This document shows, in pieces, positions 16,949 through 26,973 of a stretch of 64,000 nt of DNA. Origin of the DNA: CAVSRC01 sp963785065 (GTDB taxonomy: Bacteria > Pseudomonadota > Alphaproteobacteria > Rhizobiales > Kaistiaceae). The translations under genes and the position numbers were made by a program. Each line of letters starts with the position of its first letter. Within the stretch, counting starts at the first letter, position 1. The notes beneath the pieces are model-generated. The model was not told where the DNA came from and did no database searches. It saw nothing but the letters and a program-made list of their open reading frames with translations. The DNA lies in the NCBI GenBank assembly GCA_963785065.1, contig CAWATX010000002.1, positions 310,001-374,000 on the forward strand. Direction: 5' to 3'.

Positions 16949-18154
16949 TCAATGCGAGGCGCCGCCCTTGGCGACGCAGTCGGTCGGCGCCAGCCGGTCG
17001 GCGAAACGGTCCGCGATCCAGGCAACGGCGCGCTTGGCGCTGACCCCGGCGATGGCGTCGTGGGTGCCGCCCGGCACCGAGAAGAAGCGCACGTCAACGC
17101 CCTGATTGCACAGCTTGATGGCGAAGTCGGTGGTCACCGGCGGATCGACGATGGTGTCGGCGCTGCCCTGGGCGATGAACACCGGCGGCCACTTGCCGGC
17201 GTGATTGCCCGGCGTGCTCTGGCTGAGATAGGTGCTCCACGGCGTGATCCTGGCCGGGTCGCCCTTGAGGAAGCGCTTGCCGATCTGGGCATAGGCCGAG
17301 GCATCGACCAGAAGGTCGGTGAAGCCGGAGACGCATTGCCCGCCGATCTCGCCCACTGGCCTGATCGCATGCGGCTGAACCACCGAGGAGAGCTCGGCAT
17401 CGAAGACATGCGACCAGGACCACAGGCTGAGCGCAGTGAGCACCTGGCCGGCCGTGGTGTCGAGATCGTCGTCGAAGAGCTGCGCCAGTTCGCTCGCCGG
17501 TGCCGCCGCGGCGATGCCGACGAGATCGAGCTCCGGTGCATAGGTCGCGGCAAGCTCGCCCGTCCACAGCGCCGCATGGCCGCCCTGCGAATGACCCCAG
17601 ACGGCGAAGCGGTTGCTGGCGCCGATGAGCGCCCGCGCCGCCCTGATCGAATCGAGGACCGCGCGGCCTTCGCTGACGCCGACGAGGTAGGGATGCACGC
17701 CCGCCGTCCCGAGCCCCGGATAGTCGGTCGCGACGACCGCATAGCCTTCGCCCACCATCTCGGCGAGACCGGCGATGGTCGGCATGACCTGATCGAGCAG
17801 CAGCGAGGGAGCGCATTTGCGGGCAGCACCGGTGGTCGGATGAGCCCAGGCGACGATCTGCCGGCCGCCGGCCGGCGGCGGCGCGCTCGGCACCACGACC
17901 ACGGCGGAGACCGCGATCGGTTCCCCGGAAAGTCCCGTCGAGCGATAGAGGATGCGCGCCGCCTTGGCGCCCCACGGGGCCCCGGCAAGCGGCTCGGAAC
18001 GGACGACGCTGCCCGGCGGACCGGGCAGCATCTCCGTCGAGATCTCGTAGAAAGAATAGGGTTCCGCAAAAGCGGGCGATGGATTGAACCCGGCGCAGGC
18101 AAGGGCGGCAAAAACGCCCCCGAGCCAGGCCAGGCGACGAATATGAGTCGACAT
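16949..18154 (-). CDS. Secreted lipase / alpha-beta hydrolase (LIP family)
   Basis: 401 residues with a signal peptide ending near SPAFAEP. The nucleophile elbow is GHSQGGHAAL, and the Asp and His of the triad are likely in GSADTIVDPP and GGTHDAI. The pattern (IVAWAHPTTG, then DYPGLGT) matches the fungal/bacterial secretory lipase family. It acts outside the cytoplasm on esters. Convergent with the sulfotransferase, 12 bp apart. The start is the MSTHIRR ATG at 18154. Confidence 0.85.
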   Translation of the reverse strand: MSTHIRRLAWLGGVFAALACAGFNPSPAFAEPYSFYEISTEMLPGPPGSVVRSEPLAGAPWGAKAARILYRSTGLSGEPIAVSAVVVVPSAPPPAGGRQIVAWAHPTTGAARKCAPSLLLDQVMPTIAGLAEMVGEGYAVVATDYPGLGTAGVHPYLVGVSEGRAVLDSIRAARALIGASNRFAVWGHSQGGHAALWTGELAATYAPELDLVGIAAAAPASELAQLFDDDLDTTAGQVLTALSLWSWSHVFDAELSSVVQPHAIRPVGEIGGQCVSGFTDLLVDASAYAQIGKRFLKGDPARITPWSTYLSQSTPGNHAGKWPPVFIAQGSADTIVDPPVTTDFAIKLCNQGVDVRFFSVPGGTHDAIAGVSAKRAVAWIADRFADRLAPTDCVAKGGASH

Positions 18155-18255
18155 GACAGGCGGCCTTACCCACCACCCTACGCGCGGCCGCCGGCCGGCC
18201 CAAGCCAAAGCCCGCTCTGACGTTAATGGTTTGCGAATACGGGCCGCAGACTTCT

Positions 18256-18292
18256 ATCCTTCGAGGCGCGCTTTTTCAGCGCGCCCCGGGAT
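18256..18292 (+). repeat. Dispersed palindromic repeat
   Basis: ATCC arm, TTCGAGG, then a perfect GGCGCGC/GCGCGCC stem (18265-18285) with a T-rich loop, then CGGGAT. It resembles the palindromes at 63658-63738, which share ATCCT and CGAGG elements. It lies between the epimerase 3' end and the lipase gene, where it could also slow or stop transcription. Confidence 0.55.
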
Positions 18293-18304
18293 GACGACAG
18301 CGGC

Positions 18305-19288
18305 TCAGCCGCCGAGCGCCGCCTGCGCGGCGCAGATGCGGTCCATCAGCGGGTCGAGCGCATCCGGCGCCTGGTCGGCGGTGGCGTTGCGCACCTTGAA
18401 GTTGGCGATCAACTCTTCGAGAATCGTCTCGAGGTCGTCGGCGCAGGTGAAATCGTCGGCGACGCGCTTCACCTTGCTGTTGTCGAAGAGCGCCGACCAG
18501 CTCTTGTCGCCGGTGAGCGGCCCCTCCCATTCCCCGTTGTACTTGACCAGGGTGTCGGTCGGCACATGAACGATCTTCGCCTCGACGCCGAGCCCGGCGG
18601 CAATGGCGTCGGTAATCTCGTCCCAGGTGAAGGCGCGATCGCCGGTGATGTGGAAGTCCTCGCCGAGTGCGGCAGCATTGCCGATGAGCTTGATGAAAGG
18701 TACGGCGAGATCGGCCGAGCGCGTCAGCGTCCACAGCGAATGGCCGTCGCCATGGACGATCACCGGGGCGCCACGCAGCAGCCGCCGGGCGACCGCATCG
18801 CCGTCACCGATGGCCAGCGGCATGCCAGTGCGCACCGTGTGGCTCGGCCTGACGATCGTCCAGGGCAGCGCCGACTGCTCACGCAGCATCGTCTCGCACG
18901 CGATCTTGTTGCGGCTGTACTCCCAATAGGGATTCTCCACCGGCGTCTTCTCGGTGATGACATAGTGACGCGCCGGCTTCTGATAGGCCGAGGCCGAGGA
19001 GATGAAGACGTATTGCCCGGTCTTGCCGGTGAAGGCGGCGATGTCCTTCTTCATCTGCGCCGGAGTGTAGGCGCGGAACTGGCAGACCGCGTCGAAATGC
19101 CTGTCGCCGAGCGCGCCATAGGTCGCCGCCTCGTTCATGTCGCCGGCGATGACCTCGACGCCGGCGGGCAGCGGCACGTCGGTCCTGCCGCGATTGAGGA
19201 TGCTGACCGTGTGGCCGGCGTCGACCGCGAGCTGCACGCAGGGCAGCGAGATCTGGCCGGTGCCGCCGATGAAAAGAATGGTCGCCAT
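18305..19288 (-). CDS. NAD-dependent epimerase/dehydratase (extended SDR)
   Basis: 327 residues. The N-terminal Rossmann motif is FIGGTGQISLP, with the acidic NAD-selecting stretch replaced by NRGRTD, which favours NADP. The usual active-site YxxxK is present as YSRNK after the SSASAYQ strand end. The later part (HITGDRAFTWDEI) matches NAD-dependent epimerases of unknown substrate. It starts 30 bp downstream of the M3 peptidase gene and is probably cotranscribed. Confidence 0.85.
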   Translation of the reverse strand: MATILFIGGTGQISLPCVQLAVDAGHTVSILNRGRTDVPLPAGVEVIAGDMNEAATYGALGDRHFDAVCQFRAYTPAQMKKDIAAFTGKTGQYVFISSASAYQKPARHYVITEKTPVENPYWEYSRNKIACETMLREQSALPWTIVRPSHTVRTGMPLAIGDGDAVARRLLRGAPVIVHGDGHSLWTLTRSADLAVPFIKLIGNAAALGEDFHITGDRAFTWDEITDAIAAGLGVEAKIVHVPTDTLVKYNGEWEGPLTGDKSWSALFDNSKVKRVADDFTCADDLETILEELIANFKVRNATADQAPDALDPLMDRICAAQAALGG

Positions 19289-19318
19289 GAGTATGTTTCC
19301 TCCACAATGCGATTGAAA

Positions 19319-21355
19319 TCAGTCCGCCAGCCCACGTTTCCTGAGTAGCGGTGCAGTCGATGGCATCCGCCCGCGAAAGGCGGCATAGGCTTTGGCCGGG
19401 TCGCGCCGGTAGCCGGCCGAAAGAACATGGTCGTGCAGGCGCCCGGCAGTCTCGGCATCGAAAATATCGCCGGCCTCGGTGAACGCCTCGAAGGCGTCGG
19501 CATCGAGCACCTCCGACCACAGATAGCTGTAATAGCCCGAGGCATAGCCCTCGCCGGCGAAGATATGCTGGAAGTGCGGCGTGCGATGGCGCATTACGAT
19601 CGTCTCCGGCATGCGGATGCGCTTCAGCGCGTCGTGCTCGAAGGCGATGACGTCGATGTCGTCGGTATCGGCAGCAAGATGCAGGTCGAGATCGACCAGC
19701 GCCGATGAGGCGTATTCCACCGTGGCGAAGCCCTGGTTGAAGCGCCGCGCGGCGAGCACCTTTTCGAGCAGCGCCTCGGGCATCGGCTCGCCGGTCTCGG
19801 CATGGAGCGCGAAGCGGCGCAGCACCTCCGGCTGCTCCAGCCAGTGCTCGTAGAGCTGCGAGGGCAGCTCTACGAAATCGCGCGCCACGCTGGTGCCGGA
19901 GATGAGCGGATAGGTCACGTCGGAGAGCAGGCCGTGCAGCCCATGGCCGAATTCGTGGAAGAGCGTGCGCGCGTCCTCGAACGAGATCAGCGTCGGCTTG
20001 CCCTCCGGCGCCTTGGCGAAGTTCATCGTGTTCAGGACGATCGGGCGCACGTCGCCGGTCAGTTTCTGCTGGTCGCGCAGGCCGGACATCCAGGCGCCAC
20101 TGCGCTTGGAGGGACGAGCGAAATAGTCGGCCAGAAAGAGGCCGACGAATTTGCCGCCCTTGCCGGTCACCCGCCAAACGCGCACCTCCGGCCGGTAGAG
20201 CGCGAGCCCTTTCAATTCCTCAAAGGCGAGGCCGAACAGCCTCTGCGCTACGTCGAAGGCGGCGGCGATGACATTGTCGAGCTTGAGATAGGGTTCGAGC
20301 TCCGCCTCGTCGAAGTCGAACTCGGCCTTGCGCCGGCGCTCGGCGTAATGGCGCCAGTCCCACGGCGCCAGGCGGAAATTGCCGCCGTCCTCGGCGATCA
20401 TCGCCTGCAGCGCCGCTTCCTCGGCCGCCACCCGACGAAGCGCCGGCTCCCACACGGCGTTGAGAAGTTCCGACACCGCTTCCGGCGTCTTGGCCATCGA
20501 ATCGGCCAGCTTGAAATGGGCGAAGCTCGCGTAGCCCATCAGCCGCGCCCGCTCGTTGCGCAGGCGGATGGTCTCGGCGATCAGTCCGGCATTCTCGGTC
20601 TCGCCGCGCTTCACCCAGGCATTGAACGCCTTCTCGCGCAAGCTCCGGCGCGTGGAGAATTGCAGGAAGGGCTCGATCGAGGAGCGCGACAGGGTGATGA
20701 CATACTGGCCATCGAGGCCGCGGTCGCGCGCCGCCTCCGCCGCCGCCGAGCGCACCGAATCCGGCAGGCCGTCGAGATCGTCCGGGCGGAGCACCAGATG
20801 GAAGCCGTTTTCGGCGGCAAGCACATTCTGGCTGAACTCCGTGCCGAGCGCCGCCAGGCGCTCGCTGATCTCGGCAAGCCGCGCCTTGCCTGCTTCGTCG
20901 AGCGCAGCACCGGCGCGCACGAAGCGGGTGTGGTAGCGGTCGAGCACCTGGCGCGCTTCCTCGTCAAGGCCAAGCGCATCGCGCGCCTGCCAGAGCGCAT
21001 CGATGCGGGCGAACAGCGCCGCATTCAGGTAGATGGCGTTGCTGTGGCGGGCGAGCAGCGGCGCAATCTCGCGCTCCACCGCCTGAAGCGCCGCGTTGGT
21101 GTCGGCCGAGGCGAGATGGAAGAAGACCGCCGCCACCTTCTCCAGGTCGAGGCCGCTCGTCTCCAGCCCGACGATGGTATTGGCGAAGCTCGGCGGCTCG
21201 CTCGACTGCGCGATCGTCTCGACCGCCGCCGTCTGCGCCGCCATGGTGGCGTCGAAGGCCGGGCGGAAGTGCTCCGGCGTGATGCGGTCGAAAGGCGGCA
21301 AGCCGAGGCCATCCCACGGAGCGAGAAGCGGGTTCTGGTCAGGCGGGCTGGTCAT
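19319..21355 (-). CDS. M3 family oligopeptidase / dipeptidyl carboxypeptidase
   Basis: 678 residues, the usual length for the M3A group (oligopeptidase A, Dcp). The zinc site HEFGH lies at 467-471 and the third ligand Glu follows in the ARDFVELPSQ region. No signal peptide, so cytoplasmic degradation of short peptides is expected. C-terminal motifs (GYYSYLWSEVLDADAF, then GRMPSTAPLLRKRGL) are typical. First gene of a probable pair with the epimerase. Confidence 0.93.
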   Translation of the reverse strand: MTSPPDQNPLLAPWDGLGLPPFDRITPEHFRPAFDATMAAQTAAVETIAQSSEPPSFANTIVGLETSGLDLEKVAAVFFHLASADTNAALQAVEREIAPLLARHSNAIYLNAALFARIDALWQARDALGLDEEARQVLDRYHTRFVRAGAALDEAGKARLAEISERLAALGTEFSQNVLAAENGFHLVLRPDDLDGLPDSVRSAAAEAARDRGLDGQYVITLSRSSIEPFLQFSTRRSLREKAFNAWVKRGETENAGLIAETIRLRNERARLMGYASFAHFKLADSMAKTPEAVSELLNAVWEPALRRVAAEEAALQAMIAEDGGNFRLAPWDWRHYAERRRKAEFDFDEAELEPYLKLDNVIAAAFDVAQRLFGLAFEELKGLALYRPEVRVWRVTGKGGKFVGLFLADYFARPSKRSGAWMSGLRDQQKLTGDVRPIVLNTMNFAKAPEGKPTLISFEDARTLFHEFGHGLHGLLSDVTYPLISGTSVARDFVELPSQLYEHWLEQPEVLRRFALHAETGEPMPEALLEKVLAARRFNQGFATVEYASSALVDLDLHLAADTDDIDVIAFEHDALKRIRMPETIVMRHRTPHFQHIFAGEGYASGYYSYLWSEVLDADAFEAFTEAGDIFDAETAGRLHDHVLSAGYRRDPAKAYAAFRGRMPSTAPLLRKRGLAD

Positions 21356-21545
21356 CGTGTGGGATTGTCCGAACGGAAGGGAGGTGGCTAGTCATATAGC
21401 GGCTGGCGGGCGTCAGGTGTAGGGACGACGACCGGCAATGGGGGAAAAAAGCGATGCAGCTAACCGAGACAAGCGGCGATACCGACAGCGAGACCCATTT
21501 CCGCACGCGGGACGGCAAGGCCGACTGAAACGCCGCCGCGATTGC

Positions 21546-22811
21546 CTAGTTCGTTCCGCCCCCCTGCGTCAGCCGTTTCGACATCAGCGCCACTGCCGCA
21601 TCGCGCTGCGGGTCGCGGCCGCCGGCGTAGCGCACGTCGAAGGGCACCGCCACGTCCGGCTGGACCGGATTGGCTTCCAGATGCCGTCCGTCGACCAGCA
21701 CGTCGGCGACCGCCAGTTCCAGCAGGCTGTTGTCGGGGAGAGAATAGGCCGTGCCGGCCAGCACATTGCCGGCGGTCGGCGCACCGACCAGCGGCACGCC
21801 GTTCTTCTTCAGCGAATAGGCAAGCACCTCCATGCCGCTGCGCGTGCCGCCGTCGATGATCGCCACCACCGGCTTGTGCCAGCGGAAGGTGACGATGTTG
21901 CGCGATCCGTCGCGGTTCACACCCACCATGTCGGCGGCACCGCCGACGAAGGTCTCCGCCGCATCGCCCGGCGCCCCGCCCCATTTGCTCCTCAGGTCAA
22001 GCACCAGCCCGTCGACGTCCTTGAGGCGCCCTTGCCCGAGCTCGTCGTAGAGGATGCTGGTCACCTCTTCGCGCGTATAGGCCCACAGGCGGATATAGCC
22101 GATCTTGTGACCGCCCTGGTCGAGTTGCTTGACGCTGTCCGAAATCGCCTGGACGAAGAGGTCGCCCGGCTCGATCTCGGCCACCGGCACGTCGATGGCA
22201 ATCGGCTCGGCATCCGCCGCGCGCCGCACCATGAGATGCGCCGTTCCCCCGGCCTTGCCGCGGAACGACCCGATCTCGGCGAAGGGCGCGCCGTCCACCG
22301 AAACGATCTCGTCGCCGGCAAGCAGGCCGGCCTTGGCCGCCGGGCCGCCGTCATAGACGTGGGTGGCGAAAGTCTTGCCGTCGATGCTGCTGCTGGCAAT
22401 GCCGATGCCGGCATAGGTCACCTGACCGCGCGGCGGGAACAGCCGGCGCATGTCGCGGCGGAGCGCGAAGCGGAAGACATCGGCCAGCTCGTAATAATCC
22501 ACCTGGTCGGGCGTGTAGCGCCCGGTGTGAGAAGCCTTCAGGCTGTCGAGGACGAAGGTAACTGCATCGCCGACGACGCCCGGCCCGGCATCCTTGAGTT
22601 CGGGCATCTGACCGACCGCCAGCGCCGCCGCCTGGTTGAACGCCGGCAGCGCCGCGGTCGAGAAGAAATGCTCGTTGACGAGGTCGACCGTGCGGTCAAA
22701 CACCGCGTTGCCGGAGTGCGGCAGCGCGTCTGCCGCCGCCGGCGGCGCCGTGATCGTCCACGCCGGCACGAGCACGATCAGCGCGGCCAGAGCCAGCTTG
22801 CATCTGGTCAT
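21546..22811 (-). CDS. Periplasmic S41 family peptidase with PDZ domain
   Basis: 421 residues. A signal peptide ends near PPAAADA, a PDZ-like domain spans about 125-210 (GGPAAKAGLLAGDEIVSVDG), and the S41 protease core follows. The candidate nucleophile Ser is in GGTRSGMEVLAYSL. The segment after it (GAPTAGNV) lacks the Lys of CtpA-type enzymes, which points to the tricorn-like subgroup. Role in periplasmic protein processing is inferred. Divergent from homospermidine synthase. Confidence 0.83.
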   Translation of the reverse strand: MTRCKLALAALIVLVPAWTITAPPAAADALPHSGNAVFDRTVDLVNEHFFSTAALPAFNQAAALAVGQMPELKDAGPGVVGDAVTFVLDSLKASHTGRYTPDQVDYYELADVFRFALRRDMRRLFPPRGQVTYAGIGIASSSIDGKTFATHVYDGGPAAKAGLLAGDEIVSVDGAPFAEIGSFRGKAGGTAHLMVRRAADAEPIAIDVPVAEIEPGDLFVQAISDSVKQLDQGGHKIGYIRLWAYTREEVTSILYDELGQGRLKDVDGLVLDLRSKWGGAPGDAAETFVGGAADMVGVNRDGSRNIVTFRWHKPVVAIIDGGTRSGMEVLAYSLKKNGVPLVGAPTAGNVLAGTAYSLPDNSLLELAVADVLVDGRHLEANPVQPDVAVPFDVRYAGGRDPQRDAAVALMSKRLTQGGGTN

Positions 22812-22970
22812 GAGGTCCCTCCCGCATTGCCCAGCTCTTGATGATCTAGGGGCAGAACGTGGCGGGTCGAGGGCGCGCGGCGGGGCCGGCGGGTTGACTT
22901 GGGGGGCCGATTTCCGCCAATCACAGGCGCAAGCACGCCCGCCACGATATTCCACCCAGGGAGAGAAACG

Positions 22971-24407
22971 ATGGCCGAATGGCCCGTCTACGGCACGATC
23001 GACGGCCCCATCGTCATGATCGGCTTCGGCTCGATCGGCAAGGGCACGCTGCCTTTGATCGAGCGCCATTTCCACTTCGACAAGTCGCGCATGGTGGTGG
23101 TCGACCCGAATGTGGACGTGCGGCCGCTGCTCGACCGGGAGGGCATCACCTTCGTCAATGTCGAGCTGACCCATGAGAACCACCGCCAGGTGCTGACACC
23201 CCTGCTGACCGAAGGCGGCGGCACCGGCTTCTGCGTCAACCTGTCGGTCGACACCTCGTCGCTGGAGATCATGCGGCTCTGCCGCGAACTCGGCGTCCCC
23301 TACATCGACACGGTGGTCGAGCCCTGGCCGGGTTTCTATTTCGACACCTCGGTCGAAACCGAAGCGCGCACCAACAATGCGTTGCGCACGACCGTGCGCG
23401 ACGAAAAGGCGAACAACCCCGGCGGCACCACCGCCATTTCCTGCTGCGGCGCCAATCCCGGCATGGTCTCCTGGTTCGTCAAGCAGGCGCTGGTCAATCT
23501 CGCCAAGGATCTCGGCCACGCCTTCGCGGAGCCGGGGCCGACCGACCGCCAAGGCTGGGCGCGGCTGATGCGCGACCTCGGCGTCAAGGGCGTGCACATT
23601 GCCGAGCGCGACACCCAGCGCGCGACGCGGCCGAAGCCGCGCGACGTCTTCGTCAACACCTGGTCGGTGGAAGGCTTCGTTTCCGAGGGCATGCAGCCGG
23701 CCGAGATGGGCTGGGGCACCCACGAGCAATGGCTGCCGGAAAACGGCCGCCTGCACAAGCTCGGCGCGCGTGCCGGCGCCTATCTACTGCAGCCCGGCGC
23801 CAATACGCGGGTGCGGACCTGGTGCCCAACGCCGGGCGCGCAATACGGTTTCCTCGTCACCCACAACGAGTCGATCTCGATCGCCGACTATTTCACGCTG
23901 CGCGACGGCGACACGGTCGTCTTTCGCCCGACCTGCCACTACGCCTATCACCCGGCCAACGACGCGGTGCTCTCGCTGCACGAGGTTTTTGGCAGCGGCG
24001 AACTGCACGAAAGGGCGCAGCACATCCTCGACGAGAACGAGATCGTCGACGGCATCGACGAGCTTGGTGTGCTGCTCTACGGCCACACCAGGAACGCCTA
24101 CTGGTTCGGCTCGCAGCTCTCCATCGAGGAGACGCGGGAACTGGCGCCCTATCAGAACGCCACCGGCCTGCAGGTCTCCTCCGCCGTGCTCGCCGGCATG
24201 GTGTGGGCGTTGGAGAACCCCAATGCCGGCATCGTCGAAACCGACGAAATGGACTACCGTCGCTGCCTCGAGGTGCAGCTTCCCTACCTCGGTCCGGTCA
24301 AGGGCTATTACACCGACTGGACGCCGCTCACCGGCCGCCCCGGCCTGTTTCCCGAGGACATCGACCCGAGCGACCCCTGGCAGTTCAGGAACGTGCTGGT
24401 GCACTGA
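22971..24407 (+). CDS. hss: Homospermidine synthase
   Basis: 478 residues, close to the 477-residue Blastochloris viridis enzyme. The NAD site is IGFGSIGKG at 17-25. Trp231 and Glu239 in NTWSVEGFVSEG correspond, with an offset of two, to the active-site Trp229 and Glu237 I recall for that enzyme. The reaction is NAD-dependent condensation of two putrescines with release of ammonia. The start at 22971 is preceded by AGGGAGAG. A cytoplasmic enzyme; homospermidine is a main polyamine in many rhizobia. Confidence 0.95.
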   Translation: MAEWPVYGTIDGPIVMIGFGSIGKGTLPLIERHFHFDKSRMVVVDPNVDVRPLLDREGITFVNVELTHENHRQVLTPLLTEGGGTGFCVNLSVDTSSLEIMRLCRELGVPYIDTVVEPWPGFYFDTSVETEARTNNALRTTVRDEKANNPGGTTAISCCGANPGMVSWFVKQALVNLAKDLGHAFAEPGPTDRQGWARLMRDLGVKGVHIAERDTQRATRPKPRDVFVNTWSVEGFVSEGMQPAEMGWGTHEQWLPENGRLHKLGARAGAYLLQPGANTRVRTWCPTPGAQYGFLVTHNESISIADYFTLRDGDTVVFRPTCHYAYHPANDAVLSLHEVFGSGELHERAQHILDENEIVDGIDELGVLLYGHTRNAYWFGSQLSIEETRELAPYQNATGLQVSSAVLAGMVWALENPNAGIVETDEMDYRRCLEVQLPYLGPVKGYYTDWTPLTGRPGLFPEDIDPSDPWQFRNVLVH

Positions 24408-24420
24408 GGGCTGATGCGCG

Positions 24421-25398
24421 TCAGCCGGCCAGATCGATGATGCCGGCCGCCCCCTCTTCGGTGCCGAAGGCAAGCCGGCGGCCGCCCTTGTCCCAGGCGA
24501 GCGCCGAGACCGCGCCCCCACCGGCGCGGCGCAGAAGCGCCTCCTCGGCATCGGCGAAGCGCACGGCAAGCACCATGCCGTCGTGATAGCCGACCGCGAC
24601 GATCTCCTCGCTCGGGTGGCAGGCGACGCGCGTGACCAGCTCCTCGCGCGCACCAAGCTGCAGCGGCTGGCGGCCCATCGGCCCGTCCTTGTGGTGGAAC
24701 GGCCACAGGATCGCGGCATTTGCGCCGGACGAGGCGAGGAAGCGCCCCTTCGCCGACCACGACAGCGACTTGGGCTTGGCCGGATAGCCGGTCATGCGCA
24801 TGTCGCGGCCGTCGTCGAGCCGCCAGCCATGCAGCGCGTTCTCCTGCATGACGGTGACCAGGTTGCGCCCGTCGGGCGAGAAGGCGACGCCGATATGGGC
24901 GCCCTTCCAGGCGAACTGCGTCGGCTCGGCCTCGGTGCCCGCCCACCACAGGGTGACGCCCTCATAGCGCGCCACCGCCAGCCGCAGTCCCTTGGGCGCG
25001 AAGGCGATGCCGCCGACCGCGCGGGAATGATCGAAGGTGCGCTCGCGCCCGTCAGTGAGGCGGACGAAAGCCTGGCGGCCGGAGGCGAAGCCGACCGTGC
25101 CCGCCGGCCCGGCGGCGACATGGTCGATCCACTTGCGCGGGCGTTCGGCGAGCTTCGCCACCGTGCCGCCGGCATCGACCGAAGCGACCAGCCCGTCATC
25201 GCCGCCAGTGATCAGCGTCTTGCCGTCGAGCGCGAGCGTGGCGGTGAGGATGGCGCCGTCATGGATGCGGGTCTCTTCTGCCGCCGGGCCGGCAGCGCGG
25301 CGCACGGTGCCGTCGCCCAGCGCATAGACGGCGGTATCGCCGAGGAAGGCGGCTTCGACGACGAAGGCACCGAACGGGAAATCCTGGATGGTGGGCAT
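24421..25398 (-). CDS. WD40-repeat beta-propeller protein
   Basis: 325 residues composed of WD40-like units (for example GVAFSPDGRNLVTV, KSLSWSAKGRFLASSG, ALAWDKGGRRLAFG). No signal peptide and no enzymatic domain, so it is probably a scaffold. I recall similar WD40 proteins beside COG0523 (CobW-like) GTPases in Rhizobiales; here a CobW gene lies 2.4 kb away on the same strand. The ATG at 25398 is preferred over an upstream GTG at 25419, which has no RBS. Convergent with hss, 13 bp apart. Confidence 0.8.
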   Translation of the reverse strand: MPTIQDFPFGAFVVEAAFLGDTAVYALGDGTVRRAAGPAAEETRIHDGAILTATLALDGKTLITGGDDGLVASVDAGGTVAKLAERPRKWIDHVAAGPAGTVGFASGRQAFVRLTDGRERTFDHSRAVGGIAFAPKGLRLAVARYEGVTLWWAGTEAEPTQFAWKGAHIGVAFSPDGRNLVTVMQENALHGWRLDDGRDMRMTGYPAKPKSLSWSAKGRFLASSGANAAILWPFHHKDGPMGRQPLQLGAREELVTRVACHPSEEIVAVGYHDGMVLAVRFADAEEALLRRAGGGAVSALAWDKGGRRLAFGTEEGAAGIIDLAG

Positions 25399-25484
25399 GA
25401 ACTGATCGACCTGAAACACGCGAAAAGGGGCAGCGGCGGCCGCCGCCGCGCCCCTTGTAGCAGATGGTAACGACGACGCTCAGC

Positions 25485-26918
25485 TCAAGCCGGATTTTCC
25501 TGACACCAGCGCCAGGCGTCGACGATCTCGGCGGCCAGCAGGTCGACATCGGCCTCGTGCATCGCATAGCCGATCACCGAAATCCGGATGATCTTGCGGC
25601 CGGCCCATTCGCCATGGGTCGGATAGACCTTGCCGCGTTCCTGAACCCTGTGCAGCACGCGCAATGTCTGCGCGTCGCCATCCGGCCCGTCGCCGCAGGC
25701 AACCGCCACCTGATTGGAATGGATTTCGTTCAGAACGCGCAGACCCGGTTCCGCGGCCAGCGAATGCGCCGTGCGCTCCGCCAGCCGGCAATGGCGCGCC
25801 ACCATCTCGCGCATTCCGGCGCGCCCGAGATGACGCAAAATGGCGTAGGTCGGCACGCCACGCCCACGCCGCGACAGTTCGGGCGTCGAATCGGTCGGCT
25901 CCCAATGGTCGCTCGTCGCCGGAAGATAGGCGCCCCAGGCGGACATGGCCGCGACCAGAGACGGCCGGTCGCGAACGATCACCATGCCGGCGTCGAAGGG
26001 GGCGTTGACCCATTTGTGCAGGTCGACGGCCCAGCTATCGGCCTCCTCCACGCCCTTGAGCCGTTCGGCAAGCTCCGGCACGGCATTGGCCCAGAGGCCG
26101 AAGGCGCCGTCCACATGCACCCAGCCCTGCCTTTCGCGGACCAGCGGGATCAACTGGGCGAAGGGATCGAAGGCGCCGGTATTGATCTGCCCGGCCTGGA
26201 GCACGACCAGCGGCGGCGCCGTACTGGCATCAAGCGCGGCGCGGAAGGCATCCACGTCGATCCGCCCTTCGCCGTCGGTGTCGACCCGGGTCGCGTATTG
26301 GGCGCCGAGTCCGGCGTAGCGCAGGGCCGCAAAGGGCGCGGAATGCGCGTCCTTTCCAATCAGCACGGGGAAGGCCGGCGCGCCGAACAGGCCCTTCTCC
26401 TCGACATTCCAGCCCTGCGCCGCCAGCAGCGCGTGACGCGCCGCCATGATGCCGACCATGTTCGCCACGCTGCCGCCGGTGACCAGCCCGGCACCGCTTT
26501 CCGGCGGCAGCGACAGGAGATCGATCACCCAGTCGCAGACCGCGCGCTCCATGCCAGTGATCGACGGGGTCTCGAAGGCCGACCCGGCGTTCTGCCCCCA
26601 GGCCGAGACGAGGAAATCGGCGGCGACGCCGACCGGGTGCGAGCCACCGAGGACATAGCCGAAGAAGGTCGGGGCCGCCATCTGGTGGAGGCCGTCATCG
26701 GCGTCGCGCACGATCTGTCCGATGACCTCCTGCGGCGGCAATCCGCCCTCCGCCAGCGGCGTGCGGAAGCGCCGCACCGCCTCGTCGAGACCGATTGCCG
26801 GCCGTGCCGGGCGGCCGGGAAGCGACCGCCGATAGTCCAGCGCAGCGCGATAGGCCGCTTCGAGAGCGCCTGCCTCGTCGCCCGTCAATCCCTGCCAGAG
26901 CGGCACTTTCTCATCCAT
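25485..26918 (-). CDS. PLP-dependent group II decarboxylase
   Basis: 477 residues of the aromatic-amino-acid/glutamate decarboxylase superfamily. The PLP Lys is in AVDLHKWVNAPFDAG, with the stacking His in GKDAHSAPF and the Asp in HVDGAFGLWA. N-terminal motifs include HQMAAPTFFGYV and VTGGSVANM. The substrate amino acid cannot be assigned by eye. It is divergent from the HxlR gene, and a perfect inverted repeat sits between them. Confidence 0.88.
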   Translation of the reverse strand: MDEKVPLWQGLTGDEAGALEAAYRAALDYRRSLPGRPARPAIGLDEAVRRFRTPLAEGGLPPQEVIGQIVRDADDGLHQMAAPTFFGYVLGGSHPVGVAADFLVSAWGQNAGSAFETPSITGMERAVCDWVIDLLSLPPESGAGLVTGGSVANMVGIMAARHALLAAQGWNVEEKGLFGAPAFPVLIGKDAHSAPFAALRYAGLGAQYATRVDTDGEGRIDVDAFRAALDASTAPPLVVLQAGQINTGAFDPFAQLIPLVRERQGWVHVDGAFGLWANAVPELAERLKGVEEADSWAVDLHKWVNAPFDAGMVIVRDRPSLVAAMSAWGAYLPATSDHWEPTDSTPELSRRGRGVPTYAILRHLGRAGMREMVARHCRLAERTAHSLAAEPGLRVLNEIHSNQVAVACGDGPDGDAQTLRVLHRVQERGKVYPTHGEWAGRKIIRISVIGYAMHEADVDLLAAEIVDAWRWCQENPA

Positions 26919-26973
26919 CGAAGCCTCCCGAACCATTCCGATGCACCACGCTATGAGGCCTGCAGCCGCCCGG

